Source: DASXRA01 sp036502575
GTDB taxonomy: Bacteria > Actinomycetota > Actinomycetes > Mycobacteriales > Jatrophihabitantaceae
Assembly: GCA_036502575.1 (NCBI GenBank)
Contig: DASXYL010000062.1
Coordinates: 1-64,000 of the forward strand
Direction of reading: 5' to 3'
DNA: 64,000 bases
This document shows positions 1 through 6,229 of this stretch, in pieces; positions within the stretch are counted from its first letter, which is position 1; every line of letters begins with the position of its first letter. The notes below the pieces were generated by a model. The model was given only the letters and a program-made list of their open reading frames with translations, was not told where the DNA came from and made no database searches. A program made the position numbers and the translations under genes.

Positions 1-13
1 TACCATCTGAATT

Positions 14-442
14 GTGGATGCCACCTTGCGCCAGACGCTGCACGACCGGGGGATGCGAATGACCCCGCAACGGCAACTCGTGCTGGATGCAGTGCGCGAC
101 CTGCAACACGCGACACCCGAGCGGATCTGCGAGTACGTCCAACGCAGCGCGCCTGCCGTCAACATCACCACGATCTACCGCACCCTCGACCTGCTCGAGG
201 GTCTTGATCTGGTCCGGCACACCCATCTCGGCCACGGCGCGCCGAGCTACTCGACGCAGCCGCATGAGCATGTGCACCTGGTGTGCCATCGCTGCGGCGA
301 CATTCTGGAGATCCCGACCGAGGAGCTCGACGAGCTGGCTACGCGGTTGCGCACCGAGTTCGGGTTCACCCTGGACGGCAGCCACCTGGCGCTGTCCGGG
401 CGCTGCAGCGACTGCGTCGGCACCGAGGAGGCCCGCTCGTGA
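14..442 (+). CDS. Fur-family metal-responsive repressor
   Basis: A 142-residue winged-helix repressor with a GTG start. The recognition helix lies around NITTIYRTLDLL (50-61). HEHVH at 84-88 sits in the dimerisation/metal region, and two CxxC pairs (C91/C94 and C131/C134) form the usual structural zinc site. Length and layout are normal for Fur/Zur/Nur proteins; the regulatory metal cannot be decided from sequence. The stop overlaps the next start in GTGA, so it is probably translationally coupled to ygfZ. Only 13 bases lie upstream, so the promoter is not visible. Confidence 0.9.
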   Translation: MDATLRQTLHDRGMRMTPQRQLVLDAVRDLQHATPERICEYVQRSAPAVNITTIYRTLDLLEGLDLVRHTHLGHGAPSYSTQPHEHVHLVCHRCGDILEIPTEELDELATRLRTEFGFTLDGSHLALSGRCSDCVGTEEARS

Positions 443-1428
443 CCACCTCACCGCTGCTGGAGCTACCCGGTGCGGTGCCGCCGCCGGACGGGTCGATCGA
501 CCAGGGAGTGGCCTGGCACCACGGTGACCCGCTACGCGAACAGCGCACCGCCGAGCGCGACGTCGTGGTGGTGGACCGCTCGCATCGGGCCGTGATCGCG
601 GTGCCCGGCGAGGACCGGCTGACCTGGCTGCACACCATCACCTCACAGCATCTGCTCGCCCTCGCGGACGACGCACACACCGAGGCCCTGGTGCTCGATC
701 TCCAGGGCCGTGTCGAGCACCACGCCATGGTGTCCCATGTGGATGCCACGGTGTGGCTGGACACCGAACCCGAGCGCCTGGCCGGATTGCTGGGCTACCT
801 GCAGCAGATGGTGTTCTGGTCCAAAGTGGAACCCAGAGACGCCACGTCCGAGCTCGCGGTGCTCTCCCTGCTGGGCCCGTCCACGGCGAAGCTGCTCGCC
901 GACTCCGGCGATGTCTGGGATGTCGCCGGGCTCGGCGGGTTCGTGCGGGCCGGTGAGAACAGCGCGGACCTGCTGGTACCGCGCACCGCGCTGACCGAGG
1001 CGTGGCAGCGGCTGGTCGACGCGGGCGCCGGCCCGGCGGGCACCTGGGCCTACGAGGCGTTGCGGGCAGCGGCGCTGCGTCCGCGCCTGGGCGTGGACAC
1101 CGACGAGCGCACCATTCCGCACGAGGTCGGCTGGATCGGCCCTGCGGTGCACCTGGACAAGGGCTGCTACCGCGGCCAGGAGACGGTGGCCCGCGTCCAG
1201 AACCTCGGACGTCCGCCACGCCGGCTGGTGCTGTTGCACCTGTCGGGGGAGTCCGACGTGCTGCCGGCGCCCGGAACGCCGATCGAACTCGCCGGACGTC
1301 CGGTGGGGTTCCTGGGCACGGCGGTGCACCACTACGAGCTGGGTCCGATCGCCCTGGCCGTGATCAAGCGTTCGCTGCCGGACGACGCCGCGCTCCGCGT
1401 GGCGGACGCCCCGGTGTCGATCGCCTGA
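439..1428 (+). CDS. ygfZ: YgfZ/GcvT-like folate-binding protein
   Basis: A 329-residue member of the tetrahydrofolate-binding YgfZ (COG0354) family, which helps maintain certain Fe-S enzymes. The family signature KGCYRGQE is at about residues 241-248, with the GcvT-like fold before it. The GTG start is chosen because it overlaps the fur stop by four bases; the frame stays open further upstream but lies inside fur. The 3' end runs about 65 bases into the oppositely oriented EamA gene, a tail-to-tail overlap. Confidence 0.88.
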   Translation: MTTSPLLELPGAVPPPDGSIDQGVAWHHGDPLREQRTAERDVVVVDRSHRAVIAVPGEDRLTWLHTITSQHLLALADDAHTEALVLDLQGRVEHHAMVSHVDATVWLDTEPERLAGLLGYLQQMVFWSKVEPRDATSELAVLSLLGPSTAKLLADSGDVWDVAGLGGFVRAGENSADLLVPRTALTEAWQRLVDAGAGPAGTWAYEALRAAALRPRLGVDTDERTIPHEVGWIGPAVHLDKGCYRGQETVARVQNLGRPPRRLVLLHLSGESDVLPAPGTPIELAGRPVGFLGTAVHHYELGPIALAVIKRSLPDDAALRVADAPVSIA

Positions 1429-2356
1429 ACCCGTTCCGCCGGCGGCTGATCGCCACCCCGGTCAGGCACATCGCGCCGCCGAGCAGGGCGAGTGCGGTCG
1501 GCACCTCGGACAGCACCGCCCAGGACATCAGCACCGTGATCGCGGGCACGGTCAGCGTCGTGGACGCCAGGCGGCCGGCGTCCGTGCGGGTCAGCGCGTA
1601 CGCCCAGAGCGTGAACGCCACCGCCGTGGGGAAGAGCCCCAGGTAGACCACCGCGGCGATCGCTCCGGCCGACGCCCGCGACACCTCGTCCACCGTCTGC
1701 GGCGCGAAGCCGAGCAGCGCCACGGTGCCGGCCACGCAGCCGATCCAGGTCGCGCTGACCGCATCGATCGAACGCAGCGCGATCTTCTGGATCAGGACCG
1801 CGCCGGCGTAGAGCAGCGCGCTCACCAGACCCAGGGTGACACCGAACCCGTCACTGTGCCCGCCCGAGCCGCCGAACGCGATCAGAGTGACGCCGGCGAA
1901 CGCGGTGACAATCCCGATCATCAGCGGCCGAGGGAACCCCTCGCCCATGAAGAGCCCGGCGAGGACGGCGACGATGATCGGGGCGAAGTTCACCAGCAGC
2001 GCCGCGGTGCCGGCGTCCAGGTGTCGCTCGGCGGCGTTGAGGACGACGGTGTATCCGGCGAACCAGAACACGCCGTAGGCAACGACGAGGCCGAGTGTCT
2101 TGCCGCGTGGTAACGGGCGCCGCACCCGCACAGCGAGCACGGCGAGGGCCAGGGAGCCGACGGTCAGCCGGGCCAGAGCCAGCGGCCCGGGGGAGAAGGT
2201 GTCGCCGACCTGCCGGATGGCCACGAACGCGGACGCCCATTGCAAGACCACGGCCGCGGTGGCGGCAGGGACGATCCAAGAACGGTTCGCCCGCGTCGGG
2301 CGGTTGGGCTCTGACGCCGCACTCGGCGGGGTTGACGCGACGTCCAGGGAAGGCAT
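1364..2356 (-). CDS. EamA/DMT-family transporter
   Basis: A 330-residue inner-membrane protein with about ten hydrophobic segments and the duplicated EamA fold typical of drug/metabolite exporters. The second half carries the usual AGAVLIQKIALR and LTVPAITVLMSWA segments. The ATG at 2356 is preferred to an upstream in-frame codon because the family begins shortly before the first membrane segment. It is divergent from a LysR regulator only 71 bp away, the classic arrangement of a LysR-controlled exporter. Substrate unknown. Confidence 0.88.
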   Translation of the reverse strand: MPSLDVASTPPSAASEPNRPTRANRSWIVPAATAAVVLQWASAFVAIRQVGDTFSPGPLALARLTVGSLALAVLAVRVRRPLPRGKTLGLVVAYGVFWFAGYTVVLNAAERHLDAGTAALLVNFAPIIVAVLAGLFMGEGFPRPLMIGIVTAFAGVTLIAFGGSGGHSDGFGVTLGLVSALLYAGAVLIQKIALRSIDAVSATWIGCVAGTVALLGFAPQTVDEVSRASAGAIAAVVYLGLFPTAVAFTLWAYALTRTDAGRLASTTLTVPAITVLMSWAVLSEVPTALALLGGAMCLTGVAISRRRNGFRRSTPGRPPRGARRRPAANA

Positions 2357-2427
2357 CCGTCCATCGTCGGAGCAGGAGAAGCGACAGCACAAGCGAGAAT
2401 CGGACGTCGACTCATCAGTTTGACTGT

Positions 2428-3330
2428 ATGGTCGGTCAGGTGCTGGACGCTCACCGCCTGCGCATCTTCCGCGCGGTCGTCGCCGCCGGTTCCATCCACG
2501 GTGCGGCGTCGAGCCTGGGCTACTCGCCTTCGGCGATCAGTCAGCACCTCGCGGCCCTGCAGAAAGAGACCGGGCTCTCGCTGGTGGAACGGGTCGGTCG
2601 CGGCATCGCGCCCACCAGGGTGGGGCGGGCCTTCGCCGAGGAGTCCGGTCAGGTGCTGGAGCGGCTCGCCGCGCTGGAGTCGATGGCCGGCGACCTGCGA
2701 GCGGGCCGGGTCGGCCGGTTGACGCTGAGCTACTTCGCCTCGGCGGGCGTTGGGTGGATCCCGCCGGTCGTGGCCACGCTGTCGCGCGAGTTCCCGAGGC
2801 TTCGGCTGGATCTGCGGCTCATCGAGCTCGCCCGCGAGACGCCGTTCGTGCCCGACGTGGAACTGTTCGTCCAAGCCGCGGAGTCCTCGCCGGTTGAGGG
2901 GTATGACGTGCACACCCTGCTGGACGAGCCCTACGTCGCGGTGCTGCCGGGCACGCATCCACTGGTGGGCGCCTCCACGGTGCGGCTGCTCGACCTGCAA
3001 CACGAGGCCTGGATCGACAATGATCTGGTCCGCGGCCGGTGCCGGCAGGTTGTGCTGGACGCCTGCGCCGCGGTGGGCTTCAGCCCGGCGTTCCAGGTCG
3101 AGACGCAGGACTACCCGTCCGCCGTCGCATTCGTCGCCGCGGGGGTCGGCGTAACCGTGCTTCCGCGCCTGGGCGCCCGAAATCTGCCGGACGGTCTGCG
3201 CGCCGTCCCGGTCGTCGACCCGGTCCCGGTGCGGCGGATCCAGGTGCGGGTGCGCGATGCCGTCCGCGACAACCTCGCCGCGCAACGCATCCTCGAGTTG
3301 CTGCGCGAACGCGTGGTGGCGGCGGACTGA
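2428..3330 (+). CDS. LysR-family transcriptional regulator
   Basis: A 300-residue LysR-type regulator. The N-terminal winged HTH is at about residues 8-65 (RIFRAVVAAGSIHGAASSLG followed by SPSAISQHLAALQKE), and an effector-binding domain fills the rest. The ATG at 2428 is taken because the HTH begins a few residues later, although the frame remains open upstream. Divergent from the EamA exporter, which it probably controls from the short shared intergenic region. Effector unknown. Confidence 0.88.
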   Translation: MVGQVLDAHRLRIFRAVVAAGSIHGAASSLGYSPSAISQHLAALQKETGLSLVERVGRGIAPTRVGRAFAEESGQVLERLAALESMAGDLRAGRVGRLTLSYFASAGVGWIPPVVATLSREFPRLRLDLRLIELARETPFVPDVELFVQAAESSPVEGYDVHTLLDEPYVAVLPGTHPLVGASTVRLLDLQHEAWIDNDLVRGRCRQVVLDACAAVGFSPAFQVETQDYPSAVAFVAAGVGVTVLPRLGARNLPDGLRAVPVVDPVPVRRIQVRVRDAVRDNLAAQRILELLRERVVAAD

Positions 3331-3337
3331 AGTTCGG

Positions 3338-3379
3338 TTTTGGTCGCCGGCCGTCACCTAGACGCCTGGGCGACCAAAA
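3338..3379. terminator. Bidirectional hairpin, TTTTGGTC-type, copy 1
   Basis: Arms TTTTGGTCGCC (3338-3348) and GGCGACCAAAA (3369-3379) pair perfectly around a ~20-base loop. The flanking T and A runs let it act on both strands. It lies between the converging lysR and bfr genes. A relative with the same design and a similar loop is at 62850-62891, so this is a dispersed intergenic element. Confidence 0.7.
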
Positions 3380-3413
3380 GCGAGCCGGCCGCCCGTGGAC
3401 CGGGCCGTCGGAG

Positions 3414-3893
3414 CTAGTCCGAGGGTTGCTCGATCAGCTGGGCGATGTAGAGCGGCTCGCCGAGCTTGGCCAGCAGCTCGAGGTTCGTCTCGAGGTAGTC
3501 GACGTGCTCCTCCTCGTCGGCGAGGATCGACTCGAAGATGTTGGCGCTCGTAATGTCGCCGATCCGTCGCATGTACTCGACGCCCTTGCGCAGCCGGTCG
3601 ATGGCCTCGAGCTCGACCGCCATGTCCGCGTCGAACATCTCCTTGAGGTTCTGCCCGATCCGCAGGTTGAACAGCCGCTGGTAGTTCGGCAGCCCCTCGA
3701 GGAACAAGATCCGGTCGGTGAGCGTCTCGGCGTGGCGCATTTCGTCGATCGACTCGGCCTTGGTGTGTTCTGCGAGCTTCACCCAACCCCAGTTCTCCTG
3801 CATCTTGGCGTGCAGGAAGTACTGGTTGATCGCGGTGAGCTCGGCAGTCAGCTGCTCGTTGAGGAACTCGAGGACCTTCTCATCGCCACGCAT
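3414..3893 (-). CDS. bfr: Bacterioferritin
   Basis: A 159-residue haem-type ferritin that oxidises and stores iron as a 24-mer in the cytosol. Every ferroxidase ligand is present at the E. coli Bfr position: E18, E51, H54, E94, E127 and H130. The haem-ligand methionine M52 (in ESIDEMRHAE) is also kept. The start MRGDEKVLEFL is chosen by family alignment; the open frame extends 19 codons upstream without support. It lies 119 bp downstream of bfd on the same strand, behind an IdeR-type box. Confidence 0.95.
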   Translation of the reverse strand: MRGDEKVLEFLNEQLTAELTAINQYFLHAKMQENWGWVKLAEHTKAESIDEMRHAETLTDRILFLEGLPNYQRLFNLRIGQNLKEMFDADMAVELEAIDRLRKGVEYMRRIGDITSANIFESILADEEEHVDYLETNLELLAKLGEPLYIAQLIEQPSD

Positions 3894-4012
3894 GAGCACA
3901 CAGGCTAGCCGGATCGAGTTACTTCGCCGACCGCAGGCGGCAACGCGCACCTCATGTCCCCAGCCTCATGTGCTCCGGATCGATGCGGCCACCCTCGAGC
4001 CAGCCGCCGCTG

Positions 4013-4225
4013 TCAGGCGACCTGCAGGCCGGCAGCGTCGGCGGAGGTGCGCAAAGGGCACTCACCGCAGCGAGTCGTGATCAGCTCTTCGAGCGTGTCG
4101 TGGCAGGTGCCGCAGCTCGTACCGGCCCGCGTGACGTCGCCGAGCGCCTGGACGGTGGTCGCACCGGCATCGACGGCTTCGACGACCTGACGGTCGGAAA
4201 CCGCGTGGCAGATGCAGGCGAACAC
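4013..4225 (-). CDS. bfd: Bacterioferritin-associated ferredoxin
   Basis: A 70-residue BFD-like [2Fe-2S] protein that in other bacteria passes electrons to bacterioferritin to release stored iron. The four cluster cysteines are C4, C6, C38 and C41 (CIC near the start and SCGTC in the middle). A further CGEC lies near the C-terminus. It precedes bfr on the same strand, and an IdeR/DtxR-like box sits about 35 bp upstream of its start, so iron control of bfd-bfr is likely. Confidence 0.93.
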   Translation of the reverse strand: MFACICHAVSDRQVVEAVDAGATTVQALGDVTRAGTSCGTCHDTLEELITTRCGECPLRTSADAAGLQVA

Positions 4226-4259
4226 CGCTTCGCCTCCTTAGGGCTCGACCTCAGATCGA

Positions 4260-4278
4260 TTAGGCAAGCCTAACCATA
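4260..4278. promoter_or_regulatory. IdeR/DtxR-type iron box
   Basis: TTAGGC-AA-GCCTAA is an inverted repeat, extended by CC, and matches the mycobacterial IdeR consensus at 14 of 19 positions by hand count. It sits just upstream of bfd and overlaps the stop region of the small gene before it. This fits iron-dependent regulation of the bfd-bfr unit. No IdeR gene is in the window. Confidence 0.7.
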
Positions 4279-4656
4279 TTTGAAGCTGCGGCCAAGCCTC
4301 GGTTCTGGAGCGACGGCCGCCGCGAGCTCGGCGCGGGCCCACTGGGCCTCCCACCACAGCGCCTCGGCGGTGCTGTTGAGGTCGTCGACGACGCCGCGCA
4401 AGACCGTGTCGTCGGCGTCTGGCTGCGGACGGTGCGGGGCAGGCGGCTCGTCGCGGCAAGGATGAATCTCAGCGCGCCCCTCGTTGCGGGCCAACGCCAG
4501 CTGGGTGCACGCCCAGCGGGCATCCCACCAGAGGCTTTCGACGGTGCCGTTCAGCTCATCGATGAGCCGATACAGGGCAGCCGACCGGGCGACGGGATCC
4601 GCATCTTCGATCGTCACCAGAGGCGACACAGGATGGCGGCGCGAGCGTAGACGCAT
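4270..4656 (-). CDS. Small protein with duplicated LWW motif
   Basis: I do not recognise this 128-residue protein. It contains two copies of a helical motif: LNGTVESLWWDARWACTQLA (35-54) and LNSTAEALWWEAQWARAELA (93-112), identical at 12 of 20 positions and separated by a Pro/Asp-rich linker. The ATG at 4656 is chosen because a GGAGGT ribosome site precedes it; the frame runs open about 46 codons further upstream. No signal peptide or membrane segment is seen. It precedes bfd on the same strand, but the IdeR box at its end suggests the two are separately transcribed. Confidence 0.65.
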   Translation of the reverse strand: MRLRSRRHPVSPLVTIEDADPVARSAALYRLIDELNGTVESLWWDARWACTQLALARNEGRAEIHPCRDEPPAPHRPQPDADDTVLRGVVDDLNSTAEALWWEAQWARAELAAAVAPEPRLGRSFKYG

Positions 4657-4993
4657 GACGACCACCTCCGGCCGCGAGCACACTTCCTGCCGGCAAGAGT
4701 AGAACTCCACCGGCCGGCCTGCATACGCCCGCCGCTGCTCGCGTCTAGCACCGTCCGGTCCGGCACCGTCCGCGTCCGCCGTTCTCGAACGCAATCACGT
4801 ATCACCAAAGCCGGGCGCGACGTGAGCTGAAGCTAGGCCGTCGCCGGCCCAACAAGCCGAGCCCGAGTGCCCCGCCGAAGCCGAGACGCCCGACACCGAA
4901 GCTACGCTGGAACCGCGTCACGGCGGTGGGGCCCGCCGTACAACCGTCGCGGCAACGCGGCCAACGGTCCCTACCTAACCGGAGGAGGCTGCC
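4657..4993. other. Intergenic region before the crcB operon
   Basis: 337 bp between divergent genes. A strong GGAGGAGG ribosome site sits just before the first crcB. I looked for a fluoride (crcB) riboswitch and saw no recognisable core. On the minus strand a 39-codon Gly/Arg-rich frame (4921-4802, GTG start) is open, but I could not support it as a gene. Confidence 0.4.
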
Positions 4994-5452
4994 GTGACGC
5001 GTCCCGTCGAGCTGACCGACCCGTTCGGCGACCGAGGGCGCAGCCGACATCGACGCAGCGCAGCGATCCTCGGTGCCGTGTTCGTCGGCGGTTGCGTCGG
5101 TGGCGCTGGCCGGTACGCGGTGACGCGAGCGTGGCCCACGCCAGCACACAGCTTTCCCTGGGCAACGTTCGTCATCAACGCGAGCGGAGCGTTCGTGCTC
5201 GCGGCCCTGCTCGTCGTGGTCAACGACGTGCTGCCGCCGACAACCTATGTCCGTCCGCTGCTCGGTACCGGCTTCTGCGGGGCGTGGACGACGTTCTCCT
5301 CGATCGCGGCGTCCACCGATCAGCTGGTCGCGCACGGTCACCCCGGAACCGGCGTGCTGTACCTAATCAGCAGCCTGGCTGCGGGATTATCCGCCGCGGT
5401 ACTGGGCCTCATTGCCGGACGACAGCTGGCCAGAACCCGAGACAGGAGCTAA
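4994..5452 (+). CDS. crcB: Fluoride channel CrcB/Fluc subunit 1
   Basis: A 152-residue four-helix membrane protein of the Fluc family, which exports fluoride as an antiparallel dimer. Family signatures are GGAGRYAVTR in helix 1, FVINASGAFVLA in helix 2 (pore Asn) and GTGFCGAWTTFSS in the broken helix 3. A basic ~20-residue leader precedes helix 1. GTG start after GGAGGAGG. It is the first gene of crcB-DUF190-crcB, with every junction overlapping. Confidence 0.92.
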   Translation: MTRPVELTDPFGDRGRSRHRRSAAILGAVFVGGCVGGAGRYAVTRAWPTPAHSFPWATFVINASGAFVLAALLVVVNDVLPPTTYVRPLLGTGFCGAWTTFSSIAASTDQLVAHGHPGTGVLYLISSLAAGLSAAVLGLIAGRQLARTRDRS

Positions 5453-5793
5453 TGATGCGACTACAGGGACCCGCCCAGCGGCTGACGATATTCATCGGCG
5501 AATCGGATCACTACCACCATCATTCGCTGTCGTCCGAGATCGTCCAACGAGCGCGACGGGCCGGACTGGCCGGGTGCTCGGTGTTTCGCGGTGTCGAGGG
5601 CTTCGGCGCGAGCCAGCGGGTGCACACGACGCACGTGCTGAGCCTGTCCGAGGATCTGCCGATCGCCATCGTCATCGTCGACGCCGCCGAGCGCATCGAG
5701 GCCTTCCGGCCGCAGCTGGACGAGCTGATCGACGAGGGCCTGGTGATCGTCGACGACGTCGAAGTCGTTCGCTACGTCGGACGCGAAGCCTGA
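5452..5793 (+). CDS. DUF190 family protein
   Basis: A 113-residue cytosolic protein of the DUF190 (COG1993) family, which has a PII/CutA-like ferredoxin fold. Characteristic segments are LTIFIGESD near the N-terminus, RARRAGLAGCSVFRGVEGFG in the middle and the DLPIAIVIVD strand. The start overlaps the previous stop in TAATG, and its stop overlaps the next start in TGATG. Sitting between two crcB genes it is a candidate accessory or regulatory subunit of fluoride export; the biochemical role is unknown. Confidence 0.88.
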   Translation: MMRLQGPAQRLTIFIGESDHYHHHSLSSEIVQRARRAGLAGCSVFRGVEGFGASQRVHTTHVLSLSEDLPIAIVIVDAAERIEAFRPQLDELIDEGLVIVDDVEVVRYVGREA

Positions 5794-6161
5794 TGCTGCT
5801 CGCACTGGCCGTCGCCGCAGCCGCTGGTCTCGGTGCTGTCGCGCGCTACCTGCTCGACCAGTTCGTCGGGCACTGGGTATCGAGCGAATTTCCCTACGGG
5901 ACGCTGGTGATCAACGTCAGCGGGTCGTTAGTGCTCGGACTGGTGCTCGGGCTGGCCATGCACCATGGCCTGACGAACGCGCCGACGACGGTGATCGGTG
6001 CCGGGTTCGCCGGCGGCTACACGACGTTGTCCACGTGGGCGTACGAGACGCTGGTGCTGGCCGAGGAACGCGAGTACCGGCAAGCCGCGATCAACGTTGT
6101 CGCGAGCGCCGGGCTCGGCCTCGCCGCGGCGGCGGCCGGCTTCGCCCTGGCGTTGCTCTAA
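5793..6161 (+). CDS. crcB: Fluoride channel CrcB/Fluc subunit 2
   Basis: A 122-residue Fluc protein starting almost directly with helix 1. Signatures are GLGAVARYLLD, LVINVSGSLVLG and GAGFAGGYTTLSTW. It lacks the basic leader of the first CrcB. Paired Fluc genes commonly encode oppositely oriented halves of a heterodimer; which topology each takes cannot be settled by eye. Last gene of the operon, followed by a strong hairpin. Confidence 0.92.
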   Translation: MLLALAVAAAAGLGAVARYLLDQFVGHWVSSEFPYGTLVINVSGSLVLGLVLGLAMHHGLTNAPTTVIGAGFAGGYTTLSTWAYETLVLAEEREYRQAAINVVASAGLGLAAAAAGFALALL

Positions 6162-6166
6162 AAGCG

Positions 6167-6219
6167 CCAGATCGGGGTCGATTCGCCCCGCATGCGGTGG
6201 CAAATCAACCCCGATCTGG
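6167..6219. terminator. Long palindrome between crcB and mmpL (ATCGGGGT family)
   Basis: Arms of 17 bases (6167-6183 and 6203-6219; core CCAGATCGGGGT / ACCCCGATCTGG) pair at 16 positions. It sits between converging genes and probably terminates both. Related palindromes with the GATCG-GGT-GATT design occur at 53162 and 54127, making this a dispersed family. Confidence 0.7.
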
Positions 6220-6229
6220 GAGGGGCCGG

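Noticed and set aside
4066..4083. 17-base match CGCAGCGAGTCGTGATC between bfd and the region near 23274
   Set aside because: One copy is inside conserved bfd coding sequence and the flanks do not match; a chance match is plausible in 64 kb of GC-rich DNA.
4802..4921. 39-codon Gly/Arg-rich minus-strand frame with FGVGRLGFGGALGLG
   Set aside because: No ribosome site, no partner gene, and composition expected by chance; not supported as a peptide gene.
4800..4993. Fluoride riboswitch upstream of crcB
   Set aside because: I looked for the conserved crcB-motif core and pseudoknot pieces and did not find them.
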